From the NCBI RefSeq assembly GCF_002778315.1, contig NZ_NESA01000018.1, positions 1 to 56,837 on the forward strand: a DNA stretch of 56,837 nt. The letters are read 5' to 3'. Within the stretch, counting starts at the first letter, position 1; every line of letters starts with the position of its first letter. Shown piece after piece: positions 47,802-56,598 of the stretch. This DNA comes from Limnohabitans sp. JirII-31 (GTDB taxonomy: Bacteria > Pseudomonadota > Gammaproteobacteria > Burkholderiales > Burkholderiaceae_C). The notes beneath the pieces are model-generated. The model did no database searches, was not told the origin of the DNA, and was given only the letters and a program-made list of their open reading frames with translations. A program made the translations under genes and the position numbers.

Positions 47802-48599
47802 ATGACCTTGTCACACGCCACCCCCACCCCACACGTCACCTTGGTCGGCGCAGGCCCCGGTGACCCTGAATTGCTGACCGTCAAAGCGGTCAAAGCGATT
47901 GGTGCCGCCACGGTCTTGTTGGTGGACGACTTGGTGAGTGACGCGGTGCTGGCCTACGCGGCGCCCACGGCACGCATTGTGTACGTTGGCAAACGCGGAG
48001 GTTGCCGCTCCACCCCGCAAGCCTTCATTGAAAAACTGATGCTGCAAGAAGCCAAAGCGGGTGAAAACGTGGTGCGCCTCAAAGGTGGCGACCCCTTCAT
48101 CTTTGGCCGTGGCGGTGAAGAGCTTGAGCATTTGCAGGCCCTTGGGGTGTCGGTGACGGTGGTCAACGGCATCACCGCTGGTTTGGCGGGCGTCACCTCA
48201 TTGGGGGTGTCACTCACCCACCGTGAACACGCCCATGGGGTGGTGTTCATCACCGGCCACGCCAAACAAGGTGACGGCAATGGCGTGGACTGGGTCGGCT
48301 TGGCCCACACAGCAGCGCAGGCCAAATTGACCTTGGTGATTTACATGGGCATGAGTGGCGCGGCTCAATTGCAAGCCGCCTTGCTTCAAGGCCTGGACTC
48401 GCAGACGCCCGTGGCGGTGGTGCAGCACGTGAGCTTGCCCACACAACGCCATGTGGTGTGCACCTTGGCTCGCTTGCATGACACTGTGGTGCGCGAAGCC
48501 ATGGCCAGTCCCTCGGTGATCGTGGTGGGCGATGTCTTCAAAGGCTTGTTGGAGATGCAAAACGATCACGCCGAGGCACCGCGACAAGCATCGCGCTAA
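47802..48599 (+). CDS. cobA: Uroporphyrinogen-III C-methyltransferase (siroheme synthesis)
   Basis: The 265-residue SAM-dependent enzyme methylates uroporphyrinogen III to precorrin-2, the precursor of siroheme needed by NirB. Motifs VTLVGAGPGDPELLTVKA, GKRGG, VRLKGGDPFIFGRGGEE and GITAGLAG are all present. It is a stand-alone SUMT without the CysG dehydrogenase/chelatase domain. Placement at the end of the nitrate operon fits siroheme supply. Confidence 0.94.
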   Translation: MTLSHATPTPHVTLVGAGPGDPELLTVKAVKAIGAATVLLVDDLVSDAVLAYAAPTARIVYVGKRGGCRSTPQAFIEKLMLQEAKAGENVVRLKGGDPFIFGRGGEELEHLQALGVSVTVVNGITAGLAGVTSLGVSLTHREHAHGVVFITGHAKQGDGNGVDWVGLAHTAAQAKLTLVIYMGMSGAAQLQAALLQGLDSQTPVAVVQHVSLPTQRHVVCTLARLHDTVVREAMASPSVIVVGDVFKGLLEMQNDHAEAPRQASR

Positions 48600-48634
48600 A
48601 GCGCCACACACACCGACCCCACTAAACTCACCGC

Positions 48635-49882
48635 ATGAATTCGTTTGATGTGGTGATTGTCGGAGCCGGTGCTGCCGGTTTGTTTTGTGCGGGCGTGGCC
48701 GCCCAACAAGGTTTGCAGGTGCTGGTGCTGGACCACAGCGAGAAGGTGGCCGAGAAGATCCGCATCTCAGGCGGTGGGCGCAGCAACTTCACCAACCGCG
48801 AACTCGATGTGCGTGCACCGCACAAGCACTTTCTCGGCGAGAACCCACAGTTTTGTCGCAGCGCGCTGTCGCGTTACACCCCGCAGGATTTCATTGCACT
48901 GGTGCAGCGGTATCAAATCCCTTTTCACGAAAAGCACAAAGGGCAGCTGTTTTGCGACCGCTCTGCCGAAGACCTGATTCAGATGCTGCTGCGCGAGTGC
49001 GAGGCAGGTGCGCAAGGCGGGCATGTGACCCGCTGGCAGCCCTGTGGCTTGAAGGCAGTGCGCTTCAACGCAGCCGCTCCCACCGCTTTGCGTTATGAGG
49101 TCGACACCGACCAAGGCACGGTCAGTGCCGCATCGGTAGTGGTTGCCACGGGTGGCCTGTCCATTCCTAAGATCGGCGCAACAGATTTGGGCTATCGACT
49201 CGCGAAGCAATTCGGCTTGCGCTTGGTGGAACCCCGTCCGGGCTTGGTACCCATGACGTTTGATGGCGCAGACTGGGCGCCTTATGCACAACTGTCTGGT
49301 CTGTCGCTGCCTGTGCGCATCGAAACAGGATCGAAGAAGAACTTGCAAGGATTTGACGAAGACCTGCTCTTCACCCACCGCGGCCTGTCCGGTCCGGCGG
49401 TGCTGCAAATTTCCAGCTACTGGCAAACGGGCAGCGACATTCGGGTGAATCTGGCACCAGAAATCGATTTGCGTGAGCAACTGATGCAGGCCAAGCAACA
49501 TTCCAAAAAGCTCATTGCCAACGCTTTGGCTGCTTGGGTGCCCTCGCGACTGGCCGATGCCTGGACCAGCCAAGACGCCGCCTGGCAACGCCCCGTCTTG
49601 GAGGCGAGCGACAAAGCCTTGATGCAACTGGCACAGCGCTTGGGCAGTTGGCCCCTCACACCCACAGGGACAGAGGGCTACAAAAAAGCCGAAGTGACGG
49701 TAGGTGGCGTGGACACGCGAGATTTGTCTCAGCAAACCATGGAATCCAAACAGCCGGGCTTGTATTTCATTGGGGAAGTGGTGGACATCACCGGTTGGCT
49801 GGGGGGATACAACTTTCAGTGGGCCTGGGCCAGTGCGCACGCGTGTGGCCGGGCTTTGGGGGCGGCATTAAAGCCGCTATAA
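48635..49882 (+). CDS. HI0933/YhiN-family FAD-dependent oxidoreductase
   Basis: The 415-residue flavoprotein has the N-terminal FAD motif VVIVGAGAAGLFCAGVAAQQ, KIRISGGGRSNFTN and the C-terminal GWLGGYNFQWAWASAHACG, all signatures of the HI0933/YhiN (BaiN-like) family. The function of most members is unknown; a gut relative acts on bile acids. Its TAA stop lies inside a perfect TATAAT, probably the -10 of the rpsU promoter. Confidence 0.88.
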   Translation: MNSFDVVIVGAGAAGLFCAGVAAQQGLQVLVLDHSEKVAEKIRISGGGRSNFTNRELDVRAPHKHFLGENPQFCRSALSRYTPQDFIALVQRYQIPFHEKHKGQLFCDRSAEDLIQMLLRECEAGAQGGHVTRWQPCGLKAVRFNAAAPTALRYEVDTDQGTVSAASVVVATGGLSIPKIGATDLGYRLAKQFGLRLVEPRPGLVPMTFDGADWAPYAQLSGLSLPVRIETGSKKNLQGFDEDLLFTHRGLSGPAVLQISSYWQTGSDIRVNLAPEIDLREQLMQAKQHSKKLIANALAAWVPSRLADAWTSQDAAWQRPVLEASDKALMQLAQRLGSWPLTPTGTEGYKKAEVTVGGVDTRDLSQQTMESKQPGLYFIGEVVDITGWLGGYNFQWAWASAHACGRALGAALKPL

Positions 49883-49883
49883 T
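49878..49883 (+). promoter_or_regulatory. TATAAT -10 box of a probable rpsU promoter
   Basis: A consensus -10 overlaps the stop codon of the upstream flavoprotein gene. A weak -35 (TTGGGG, 49856-49861) is 16 bp upstream. The transcript would have a leader of about 120 bases before rpsU. Confidence 0.55.
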
Positions 49884-49903
49884 CATCGTCTTTGCTGGCA
49901 AAC

Positions 49904-49934
49904 CCCCAACGGCCTGATCAACTTTGTGTTGGGG
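49904..49934 (+). promoter_or_regulatory. Stem-loop in the rpsU leader
   Basis: CCCCAAC pairs with GTTGGGG (7 bp, 17-base loop). The GGGG of the 3' arm could serve as ribosome-binding site for the small upstream frame starting at 49947, so folding may hide it. An alternative small hairpin GGGGAACCCC overlaps it. Confidence 0.45.
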
Positions 49935-49946
49935 AACCCCGCAGAC

Positions 49947-50009
49947 ATGGCGCATAAGCACGATCTTCTTGTGAACCCTCTGGCTGCAATATTTGGAAAC
50001 ATTTGGTAA
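49947..50009 (+). CDS. Possible 20-codon leader peptide of rpsU
   Basis: The frame ATGGCGCAT... encodes [20 protein letters not shown] and ends in TAA whose last A is the first base of the rpsU ATG (TAATG). This arrangement would give translational coupling to S21. There is no proof of translation; conservation of the frame in relatives would be the test. Confidence 0.3.
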
Positions 50010-50221
50010 TGACCACCATCCGTGTAAAAGAAAACGAACCGTTTGACGTCGCGCTGCGTCGCTTCAAGCGCACCATTGAAAAACTCGGTCTGTTGACCGA
50101 CTTGCGTGCCCGCGAGTTCTACGAGAAGCCCACCGCTGAACGTAAACGTAAAAAAGCAGCTGCCGTGAAACGCCATTACAAGCGTGTGCGCAGCATGCAA
50201 TTGCCGAAGAAGCTGTATTAA
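50009..50221 (+). CDS. rpsU: 30S ribosomal protein S21
   Basis: The 70-residue basic protein is needed for translation initiation on the 30S subunit. The sequence [20 protein letters not shown] onward to [17 protein letters not shown] matches proteobacterial S21. The ATG at 50009 gives the family length; a TTG six bases earlier is in frame but unnecessary. A strong terminator follows. Confidence 0.96.
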
Positions 50222-50264
50222 TCAGCCTCTTCCCTGAAGCAGACCTGCTGGGTCTATTCAGAAG

Positions 50265-50296
50265 CTCGCTTGGGGACGCTCAAGCGAGTTTTTTTT
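50265..50296 (+). terminator. Intrinsic terminator after rpsU
   Basis: CTCGCTTG and CAAGCGAG form a perfect 8-bp stem with an 8-base loop, followed by eight T. It separates rpsU from the YqeY gene, 28 bp upstream of its ATG. Confidence 0.92.
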
Positions 50297-50324
50297 CGTC
50301 AATCATTTTTTTACTGGAGTTCCC

Positions 50325-50771
50325 ATGAGCCTCAAAGACCAAATCACCGAAGACATGAAAACCGCGATGCGTGCCAAAGACAGCGCACGTTTGGGGACAA
50401 TTCGTCTCCTCATGGCGGCCATGAAGCAAAAAGAAGTGGATGAGCGCGTCGAGCTGGATGACACCACTGTGATTGCCATCGTCGACAAACTGATCAAGCA
50501 ACGCAAAGATTCGGTGACGGCCTACCTGAGCGCCAACCGCCAAGACTTGGCCGATGTGGAGTCCGCTGAAATGAGGGTCTTAGAGGTCTACCTACCCCAG
50601 CGTTTGAGCGCTGAAGAAATCACCTTGGCAGTTCAAGCCATCGTGGACCAAGTGGGTGCAACGGGACCTGGCGACATGGGCAAAGTCATGGGCGCGGTGA
50701 AAGCTCAGTTGGCTGGCAAAGCTGATATGGGACTGGTCTCTGCTGCGGTCAAAACAGCACTGGCTGGCTAA
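50325..50771 (+). CDS. GatB/YqeY domain protein
   Basis: The 148-residue protein matches the YqeY family: SLKDQITEDMKTAMRAKDSARLGTIRLLMAAMKQKEVDERVEL, then VLEVYLPQRLSAEEI and the C-terminal GPGDMGKVMGAVKAQLAGKADM, related to the tail domain of the amidotransferase GatB. It may interact with tRNA or aminoacyl-tRNA enzymes; the role is not settled. The rpsU-yqeY order is common upstream of dnaG in proteobacteria; here dnaG is not adjacent. Confidence 0.92.
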   Translation: MSLKDQITEDMKTAMRAKDSARLGTIRLLMAAMKQKEVDERVELDDTTVIAIVDKLIKQRKDSVTAYLSANRQDLADVESAEMRVLEVYLPQRLSAEEITLAVQAIVDQVGATGPGDMGKVMGAVKAQLAGKADMGLVSAAVKTALAG

Positions 50772-50929
50772 GCACACACGTCGTTGACATTTAACGCACG
50801 CAAAAAGCAAAGGGCTGTAGGAAAAGCCGCATAAAATTCTTATAAATTGTTGTATCGTTTTTGATATTTTTTAAACTTTAATATCTAAATCAAATACAAT
50901 AATTAAACTTTAGGATTATTTTAGCGGTG

Positions 50930-52192
50930 ATGATGAATACATTCATGGCCTCTGTGGCAATCGGTATCGCTCTTGCTGCTGCAAGCTTCGGTAGCCATGC
51001 CAAAGAACCAGGCGCTGGCTTACCTGATTTACTGATGGCCACTGTCGAAGGAAATCCGCAACTCAAAGCGTCTTGGTTGGATGTGATGGCCAGTGGACAA
51101 GACCTAGAAGTGGCAGAGCGGGGCAAATGGCCCGTCCTGTCAGCCATTGTGGAATCTAAAACAGGCACGGTATCCAGTACACCTTCTAGAGCGTTGCGCG
51201 CACAACAGCCTTTGTGGGATGGCGGACGTATTGCTTCTGTCGTTTCTGAATCAGAGGCGCAGAAAAAAGTCACCACGCACAAGTACTACCAACAGCAGCA
51301 GCAAGTTTTTCAGGCAGTGGTCAGCGCATGGCAAAGCGTGATGTCCAGCAAGGAAAGAATTCTCACAGCTGAACGCGCCTTGTCTCGACTGCAAGAGTTT
51401 CAAGCCCAAATGGCACGCCGGGTTGAAGCCTTGGCCTCCCCCAAAATTGACTTGGAGTTGGTTGACGCGCGTGTGTTTCAAACAGACGTTGAATTGAGCA
51501 CTGCTCAAAGTGCCTATGCAAATGGCATCAGCCGTCTCGAGCAGATCACGGGTTTATTAGGACTGCGACAACCAGGGCGCATTGCATTTGATTTTTACAG
51601 CCCACAGCAAGCCAATGCGATGTTCTTAAACATCCAGTCCCAAGACTTTGAGTACTTGGCATCTCGCGACAACGCTGTGTTGCGTGCCCAAGCTGAGGTG
51701 GAAGCAGCCCGTGCACGGTTTAACACAAAGGATGCTGAGAAGTGGCCGCAAATTTTTGTGCGCGTCGATCAACCGATTGGCAAAGTTGTCAGCTACACAG
51801 ACACACGCATGAGTGCGTTCGTGGGACTGCAATACACACCCAACGCCGGGTTCTCCAATTTGCTGCAAGCCCAGGCCTTGGTCACGCGCATTGAGAGCAC
51901 ACAACAACTGGTAGAGACCACGCAGCGCGAAGTGATTGAAGCCTTTCAAAACGACAGAGAAGACATCGTCGCGTCGCACAAACGCGTACGGGCCTTGCTG
52001 CGTGCCGTCGCAGGCTCAGAAGCCGTTTTGGCTTCGTACCAACGACAGTTTCAAGGTGGTAAGAAATCATGGCTCGACCTGCTCAATGCAGTGCGCGAAT
52101 TGACGCAAAACGAATACGCACTGGCAGACGCAAAGACAAGTCTGATGGGCGCTGTCTACAGATACCAAGTTCGAGCTGGAATACCACTGTAA
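50930..52192 (+). CDS. TolC-like outer-membrane component of a type I secretion system
   Basis: The 420-residue protein has a signal peptide (MMNTFMASVAIGIALAAASFGSHA), then the helical outer-membrane-efflux fold with RALRAQQPLWDGGRIASVVS and a coiled-coil middle. It forms the outer-membrane channel for the downstream ABC and HlyD genes. ATG codons at 50930 and 50933 and a GTG at 50927 are all in frame; the exact start is uncertain. The upstream 155 bp is AT-rich and contains TTAAACTTTA twice (50871-50880 and 50903-50912). Confidence 0.87.
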   Translation: MMNTFMASVAIGIALAAASFGSHAKEPGAGLPDLLMATVEGNPQLKASWLDVMASGQDLEVAERGKWPVLSAIVESKTGTVSSTPSRALRAQQPLWDGGRIASVVSESEAQKKVTTHKYYQQQQQVFQAVVSAWQSVMSSKERILTAERALSRLQEFQAQMARRVEALASPKIDLELVDARVFQTDVELSTAQSAYANGISRLEQITGLLGLRQPGRIAFDFYSPQQANAMFLNIQSQDFEYLASRDNAVLRAQAEVEAARARFNTKDAEKWPQIFVRVDQPIGKVVSYTDTRMSAFVGLQYTPNAGFSNLLQAQALVTRIESTQQLVETTQREVIEAFQNDREDIVASHKRVRALLRAVAGSEAVLASYQRQFQGGKKSWLDLLNAVRELTQNEYALADAKTSLMGAVYRYQVRAGIPL

Positions 52193-52214
52193 AAGACTCA
52201 AAGACGCCATCACA

Positions 52215-54350
52215 ATGACCAACCACAACGGATTGACATGGGCTATTCAACATCTGGCGCGCCTCAAAGGCGAGCATCTGGATTTGCTCAAACTCAACAC
52301 CTGTCTCGCAGACATGCAAGACAACTTGCCAGCACGTCAGCAACTGACTCTCGTGTGTGAGGCCTTGGATGCTGAGCTGGCATCTGAATCGGTCGTGCCA
52401 GAAGCCGTTGATTTGCCGTTTCTCTACGGTGACTCCAACCATGGATGGGGTGTTGTACTCAACCAAGACGCCTCAGGCCAGTGGTTGGTGCGCAGCGAGA
52501 AAGAAGAATTCACAACGACGGCTGAAGCCTTGGCTGCTGGTGCGTTTTTGATCAAATTTCAGAGCGAACAAACTTGGATCGGCAGCACAGAAGCGGGCGA
52601 TTCGATGTTGACCAAGAGCTTCATTCAATTCGCATTGGGAACGATCAAACATTACAAAGCTGAGCTGGTAGAGGCCTCCTTGGCTTCGTTTTTTATCGGC
52701 GTGTTGGCATTCACCACATCGATGTTTTCGATGCAGGTATACGACCGTGTGATTCCGACGCGCAGTGAATACACCCTGTTGATCTTGAGCCTGGGTGTGA
52801 TGTTGTCGATCCTGTTCGAACTGGCCATGAAATATGCACGCTCCAAACTCATGGACTACGTGGTGGTGGGGGTTGACAGCCGCCTGTCACGCGAAATCTT
52901 TCACCGCTTGTTGCAACTGCGGGTCGATCAACTGCCGCCCTCTGTGGGCAGTCTGGCAGGACAGCTGCGCGGCTACGAACAATTGCGTGCGTTTTACACC
53001 AGCTCCACCATGTTCACCTTGATTGATTTGCCTTTTGGCATCATCTTTTTGTTAGGAATGATGGCCATCGGTAGTGTGTGGGTGGCCCTGGTTCCACTGG
53101 TGTTTGGTGTGCTGAGTATTTTGATTGGGGTGGCATCTCGACAAAGAATCAATCAGTTTTCGATGGACTCGGCCGCATATTCAAACGCCAAAACAGGGCT
53201 ATTGGTTGAAGCGGTTGAAGGCGTAGAAACCATCAAAGCAGGTTCAGGTGGTTGGAAGTTCTTAGCACGTTGGATTGCGGTGAACAGCCACACGATCAAA
53301 AGCGATTCGAAAATGCGTGGCTTCATTGAAGGCATTGGGTACATCTCGGCCATGACCCAACAACTCAGTTATGCCGGTTTGGTGATAGTAGGCTCCATGC
53401 TGGTCATGCAAGGCAGCATGACCATGGGCGCATTGATCGCGTGTTCTATTTTGAGCGGCAGAGTGTTAGCCCCCATCCTGGCCTTGCCCGGTTTGCTTGT
53501 GCAACAGGGACAAGCCATGGCGGCACTCAAAGGCATTGAAGCAATTTACCAACTCAAAACAGATACCCATGGTGTACAGCGCCCACTGGTGCCAGACCAT
53601 CTACAGGGGCACTTCAAGATCGTTTCTGCCAAGTTTGCTTACCCAGGTAATCCTCCCGCTTTGGTGGTAGCAAATTTGAATATCCAAGCCGGTGAGAACA
53701 TTGCCATTTTGGGTCCCATCGGAGCGGGTAAATCCACCTTGTTGCGCCTGCTCAGCGGTCTGTACGTGCCGCAGGAGGGACAGGTGCTGCTCGACGGGCT
53801 TGATCTGTCGCACATCAGCCGACAAGTCATCAGCCAAAAAGTAGGCTATCTACAGCAAGACCATCGCCTTTTTCAAGGCACGCTGAGAGAAAACTTGCTG
53901 ATTGGTATGCCGGATCCGGGTGATACCGTCATCAAGCAAGCCATGGAACGTACTGGCATGATTAACTTTGTCTCAGCGCATCCGAAAGGCTTAGATCGTC
54001 CCATCATGGAAGGCGGCAAAGGGCTCAGCGGTGGACAACGTCAATTGCTTGCATTCACACGTTTGATTTTGTGCAATCCAGACATTCTTTTGTTGGATGA
54101 GCCCACCGCCAGCATGGACGATGAACAAGAGCGCCGTTGCATCCGTGTGATGCAAGAACTCGTGAAGGCCGGAAAAATGTTGATCGTGGTCACACACAAG
54201 CCCAACATCTTGCCGCTTGTCTCTCGAATCATCATCGTGGCCGGGCACACCATTGCCATGGATGGCCCCCGCGATGCCGTGCTGCAACGATTGTCTCAAC
54301 CCGCAACGGCTCAACCTGCACCACCGACCGTCTTAAACCCCGCGATCTAA
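52215..54350 (+). CDS. Type I secretion ABC transporter (permease-ATPase)
   Basis: The 711-residue LapB/LssB-like inner-membrane exporter has an N-terminal C39-like domain (about 1-130) apparently lacking a catalytic Cys, a six-helix membrane domain (about 150-440) with FSMQVYDRVIPTRSEYTLL, and a nucleotide-binding domain with Walker A GPIGAGKSTLL, signature LSGGQRQLLAFTRL and Walker B PDILLLDEPTASMD. It lies 22 bp after the TolC-like gene and 8 bp before the HlyD-like gene. It probably exports a large unprocessed adhesin or RTX-type protein. Confidence 0.92.
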   Translation: MTNHNGLTWAIQHLARLKGEHLDLLKLNTCLADMQDNLPARQQLTLVCEALDAELASESVVPEAVDLPFLYGDSNHGWGVVLNQDASGQWLVRSEKEEFTTTAEALAAGAFLIKFQSEQTWIGSTEAGDSMLTKSFIQFALGTIKHYKAELVEASLASFFIGVLAFTTSMFSMQVYDRVIPTRSEYTLLILSLGVMLSILFELAMKYARSKLMDYVVVGVDSRLSREIFHRLLQLRVDQLPPSVGSLAGQLRGYEQLRAFYTSSTMFTLIDLPFGIIFLLGMMAIGSVWVALVPLVFGVLSILIGVASRQRINQFSMDSAAYSNAKTGLLVEAVEGVETIKAGSGGWKFLARWIAVNSHTIKSDSKMRGFIEGIGYISAMTQQLSYAGLVIVGSMLVMQGSMTMGALIACSILSGRVLAPILALPGLLVQQGQAMAALKGIEAIYQLKTDTHGVQRPLVPDHLQGHFKIVSAKFAYPGNPPALVVANLNIQAGENIAILGPIGAGKSTLLRLLSGLYVPQEGQVLLDGLDLSHISRQVISQKVGYLQQDHRLFQGTLRENLLIGMPDPGDTVIKQAMERTGMINFVSAHPKGLDRPIMEGGKGLSGGQRQLLAFTRLILCNPDILLLDEPTASMDDEQERRCIRVMQELVKAGKMLIVVTHKPNILPLVSRIIIVAGHTIAMDGPRDAVLQRLSQPATAQPAPPTVLNPAI

Positions 54351-54358
54351 AGTTAAAC

Positions 54359-55636
54359 ATGCAGCATCCAGACAACGAAGCACCATCACGCCACGAGACA
54401 GAGATAACCAGCGAAGCTGTTGCTGCGGACACAGCCAAGGACGTGCTGCCGAAGTCGAATCCGAAATCGCTGTCTGGAAATCTGAATGACCAAGAGCATC
54501 CTCGTGGTGCTCGCACCACCTTGCGCGTCATGTTTGCCGGATTGTTATTGCTGGTCACCTGGGCTGCCCTTGGAAAACTGGATCAAGTGACACGCGCGCA
54601 AGCCCAGGTAGTGGCAGAGGCAAGAACCCAAGTCATTCAGTCTCCCGATGGCGGCGTGCTGACCGAATTGCATGTGAAAGAAGGTGACAAAGTCAAAGCT
54701 GGGCAAGTGCTGGCCACGCTGCAAAAAGAGCGTGCAGAAGCAGCTGTGTCAGAAACCAAAGCCAAAGTGGCAGCTCTGCGCATTACCTTGGTTCGCCTGC
54801 AAGCAGAGGTCTATGGCCGTCCATTGACTTTTGACAACGACTTGAAAGCCTATCCTGAATACATCAGCAACCAAACCGATCTATACAAAAAAAGACAACA
54901 GGCGTTTCGCGAAGACATTGATGCACTGACCAAGATACTGGAGCTCAGTGACAGCGAGTTAAAAATCAATTTAAAACTGGAAGCCAGCGGTGACGTGAGC
55001 AGAACCGAAGTTTTGCGCCTAGAACGCTCGGTTGCAGATGTGCGCGCACAACTGGCCAGCAAAAAGAACAAATACTTTCAAGATGCTCAGGCCGAAATGA
55101 CCAAGGCGCAGGAAGATCTCAGCACGCAAAGTGAGCTGCTGAGAGATCGCAACCAATTGCTCGAACACACGGTGCTGACGGCGCCGGTAGATGGTGTTGT
55201 CAACAACATCCGCATCAACACCCTGGGCGGTGTCGTGCGTCAAGGGGAGTCGGTGATGGAGTTGCTGCCCTGGAGCGAAGAATTGATCATCGAAGCCAAA
55301 GTCACACCCGTTGATATTGCCTTCGTCTTGGTCGGACAAGACGCCAACATCAAAGTCGACGCCTACGACTCTTCCATTTTTGGATCACTACAAGGCAAGG
55401 TAACTTACATCAGCTCAGACGTGCTGAGTGAAGACACCCGACAAGGCCCCTTTTTGTACTACCGGGTACGCATTCGCCCAGAGGCTGGGCACTTACAAAC
55501 AGACAAGGGCAGTCGTATTCAACTCAAGCCTGGTATGAGCGCATCGGTGGACATCAAAGCCAATGAACGCTCTGTACTGAGCTATTTGGTCAAGCCACTC
55601 AGCAAGGCGTTCAGTCAATCCATGGGTGAACGTTGA
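54359..55636 (+). CDS. HlyD-family periplasmic adaptor of type I secretion
   Basis: The 425-residue protein has a cytoplasmic tail of about 55 residues, one membrane helix (about 57-73, MFAGLLLLVTWAALG), a lipoyl half (IQSPDGGVLTELHVKEGDKV), a coiled-coil hairpin (about 130-280) and a second lipoyl/beta-barrel half (LTAPVDGVVNNIRINTLGG). It links the ABC exporter to the TolC-like channel. Its end is 2 bp from that of the convergent Bug gene. Confidence 0.92.
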   Translation: MQHPDNEAPSRHETEITSEAVAADTAKDVLPKSNPKSLSGNLNDQEHPRGARTTLRVMFAGLLLLVTWAALGKLDQVTRAQAQVVAEARTQVIQSPDGGVLTELHVKEGDKVKAGQVLATLQKERAEAAVSETKAKVAALRITLVRLQAEVYGRPLTFDNDLKAYPEYISNQTDLYKKRQQAFREDIDALTKILELSDSELKINLKLEASGDVSRTEVLRLERSVADVRAQLASKKNKYFQDAQAEMTKAQEDLSTQSELLRDRNQLLEHTVLTAPVDGVVNNIRINTLGGVVRQGESVMELLPWSEELIIEAKVTPVDIAFVLVGQDANIKVDAYDSSIFGSLQGKVTYISSDVLSEDTRQGPFLYYRVRIRPEAGHLQTDKGSRIQLKPGMSASVDIKANERSVLSYLVKPLSKAFSQSMGER

Positions 55637-55638
55637 AA

Positions 55639-56598
55639 TTATTGAGGTTCGATTTTCGCGTCTCTGATCGCTTTGGCCCACTTAGCGCTCTCCAGTTGGG
55701 TGCGACGCCCCAATGCTTCAGGCGTGCCGGGCTCGACCACAAAACCAATCTGAGAGAACTTCTCTTGAAGGTCCTTGCTTTGCGCGGCCACATTGATGGC
55801 TTGGTTGAGTTTTGTGACGATTTCCGAAGGCGTGCCTGCGGGTGCGAACATGGCAAAGTAAGCAATCATTTCGTAATCTTTGAGTCCCAAAGCCTCATTG
55901 ACTGTCGGCAACTCTGGAATCGCAGAAGAGCGTTTCATTGATGTCACGGCCAAGCCTCGAATCTTTCCAGCGTTCACCTGGGGTAGCATGACGGCGAAGT
56001 CGGCAGTGAACAGCATCACTTGTCCACCAATGAGATCAGTCATGGCCGCTGGCCCGCTTTTGTAAGGGACACTGGTCATCTCAATTCCTGCCATATTTGC
56101 CAACACCTCACTGGACACCAATTGAGATGTACTGGCGCTGGCGAATGTGACGTGACCAGGCTTTGATTTAGCCAAGTTCACCAAATCACGCAACGTCTTC
56201 ACAGGAACGTCGTTGTTGATGGCGACAACCAATGGAACAGACCCCAAATAACCCAAGGGTGCAAAAGCGGTGTCTTGGTCGTAAGGCAGCTTCTTCATCA
56301 AGCTTTTGAGGGCAGCATTGGTGCTGTTGGTGCCAATCAGCAAGGTATAGCCATCTGCTGCTGATTTGGCGACTACATCGGCACCTAGCATGCCATTCAC
56401 ACCAGCTTTGTTCTCTACGATGATGGGTTGCCCCAAAACATCAGACATCTTGGATGCGAATGCGCGACCGATTTGATCGGTCGCACTACCAGGAGCAAAT
56501 GGAACAATCGCTTTGATGGGCTTGTTGGGGTAGCTTTGGGCAAATATAGGCAGTGCGACACCGAGTAACACCACCCCTGCTATTTTCTTGAAGTCCAT
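55639..56598 (-). CDS. Bug-family tripartite tricarboxylate transporter solute-binding protein
   Basis: The 319-residue periplasmic binding protein has a signal peptide (MDFKKIAGVVLLGVALPIFA) and the Bug/TctC start AQSYPNKPIKAIVPFAPGSATDQIGR. The ligand cannot be assigned; carboxylates are typical. No TctA/TctB membrane genes adjoin it, which is usual for the many orphan Bug proteins of Burkholderiales. Confidence 0.93.
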   Translation of the reverse strand: MDFKKIAGVVLLGVALPIFAQSYPNKPIKAIVPFAPGSATDQIGRAFASKMSDVLGQPIIVENKAGVNGMLGADVVAKSAADGYTLLIGTNSTNAALKSLMKKLPYDQDTAFAPLGYLGSVPLVVAINNDVPVKTLRDLVNLAKSKPGHVTFASASTSQLVSSEVLANMAGIEMTSVPYKSGPAAMTDLIGGQVMLFTADFAVMLPQVNAGKIRGLAVTSMKRSSAIPELPTVNEALGLKDYEMIAYFAMFAPAGTPSEIVTKLNQAINVAAQSKDLQEKFSQIGFVVEPGTPEALGRRTQLESAKWAKAIRDAKIEPQ

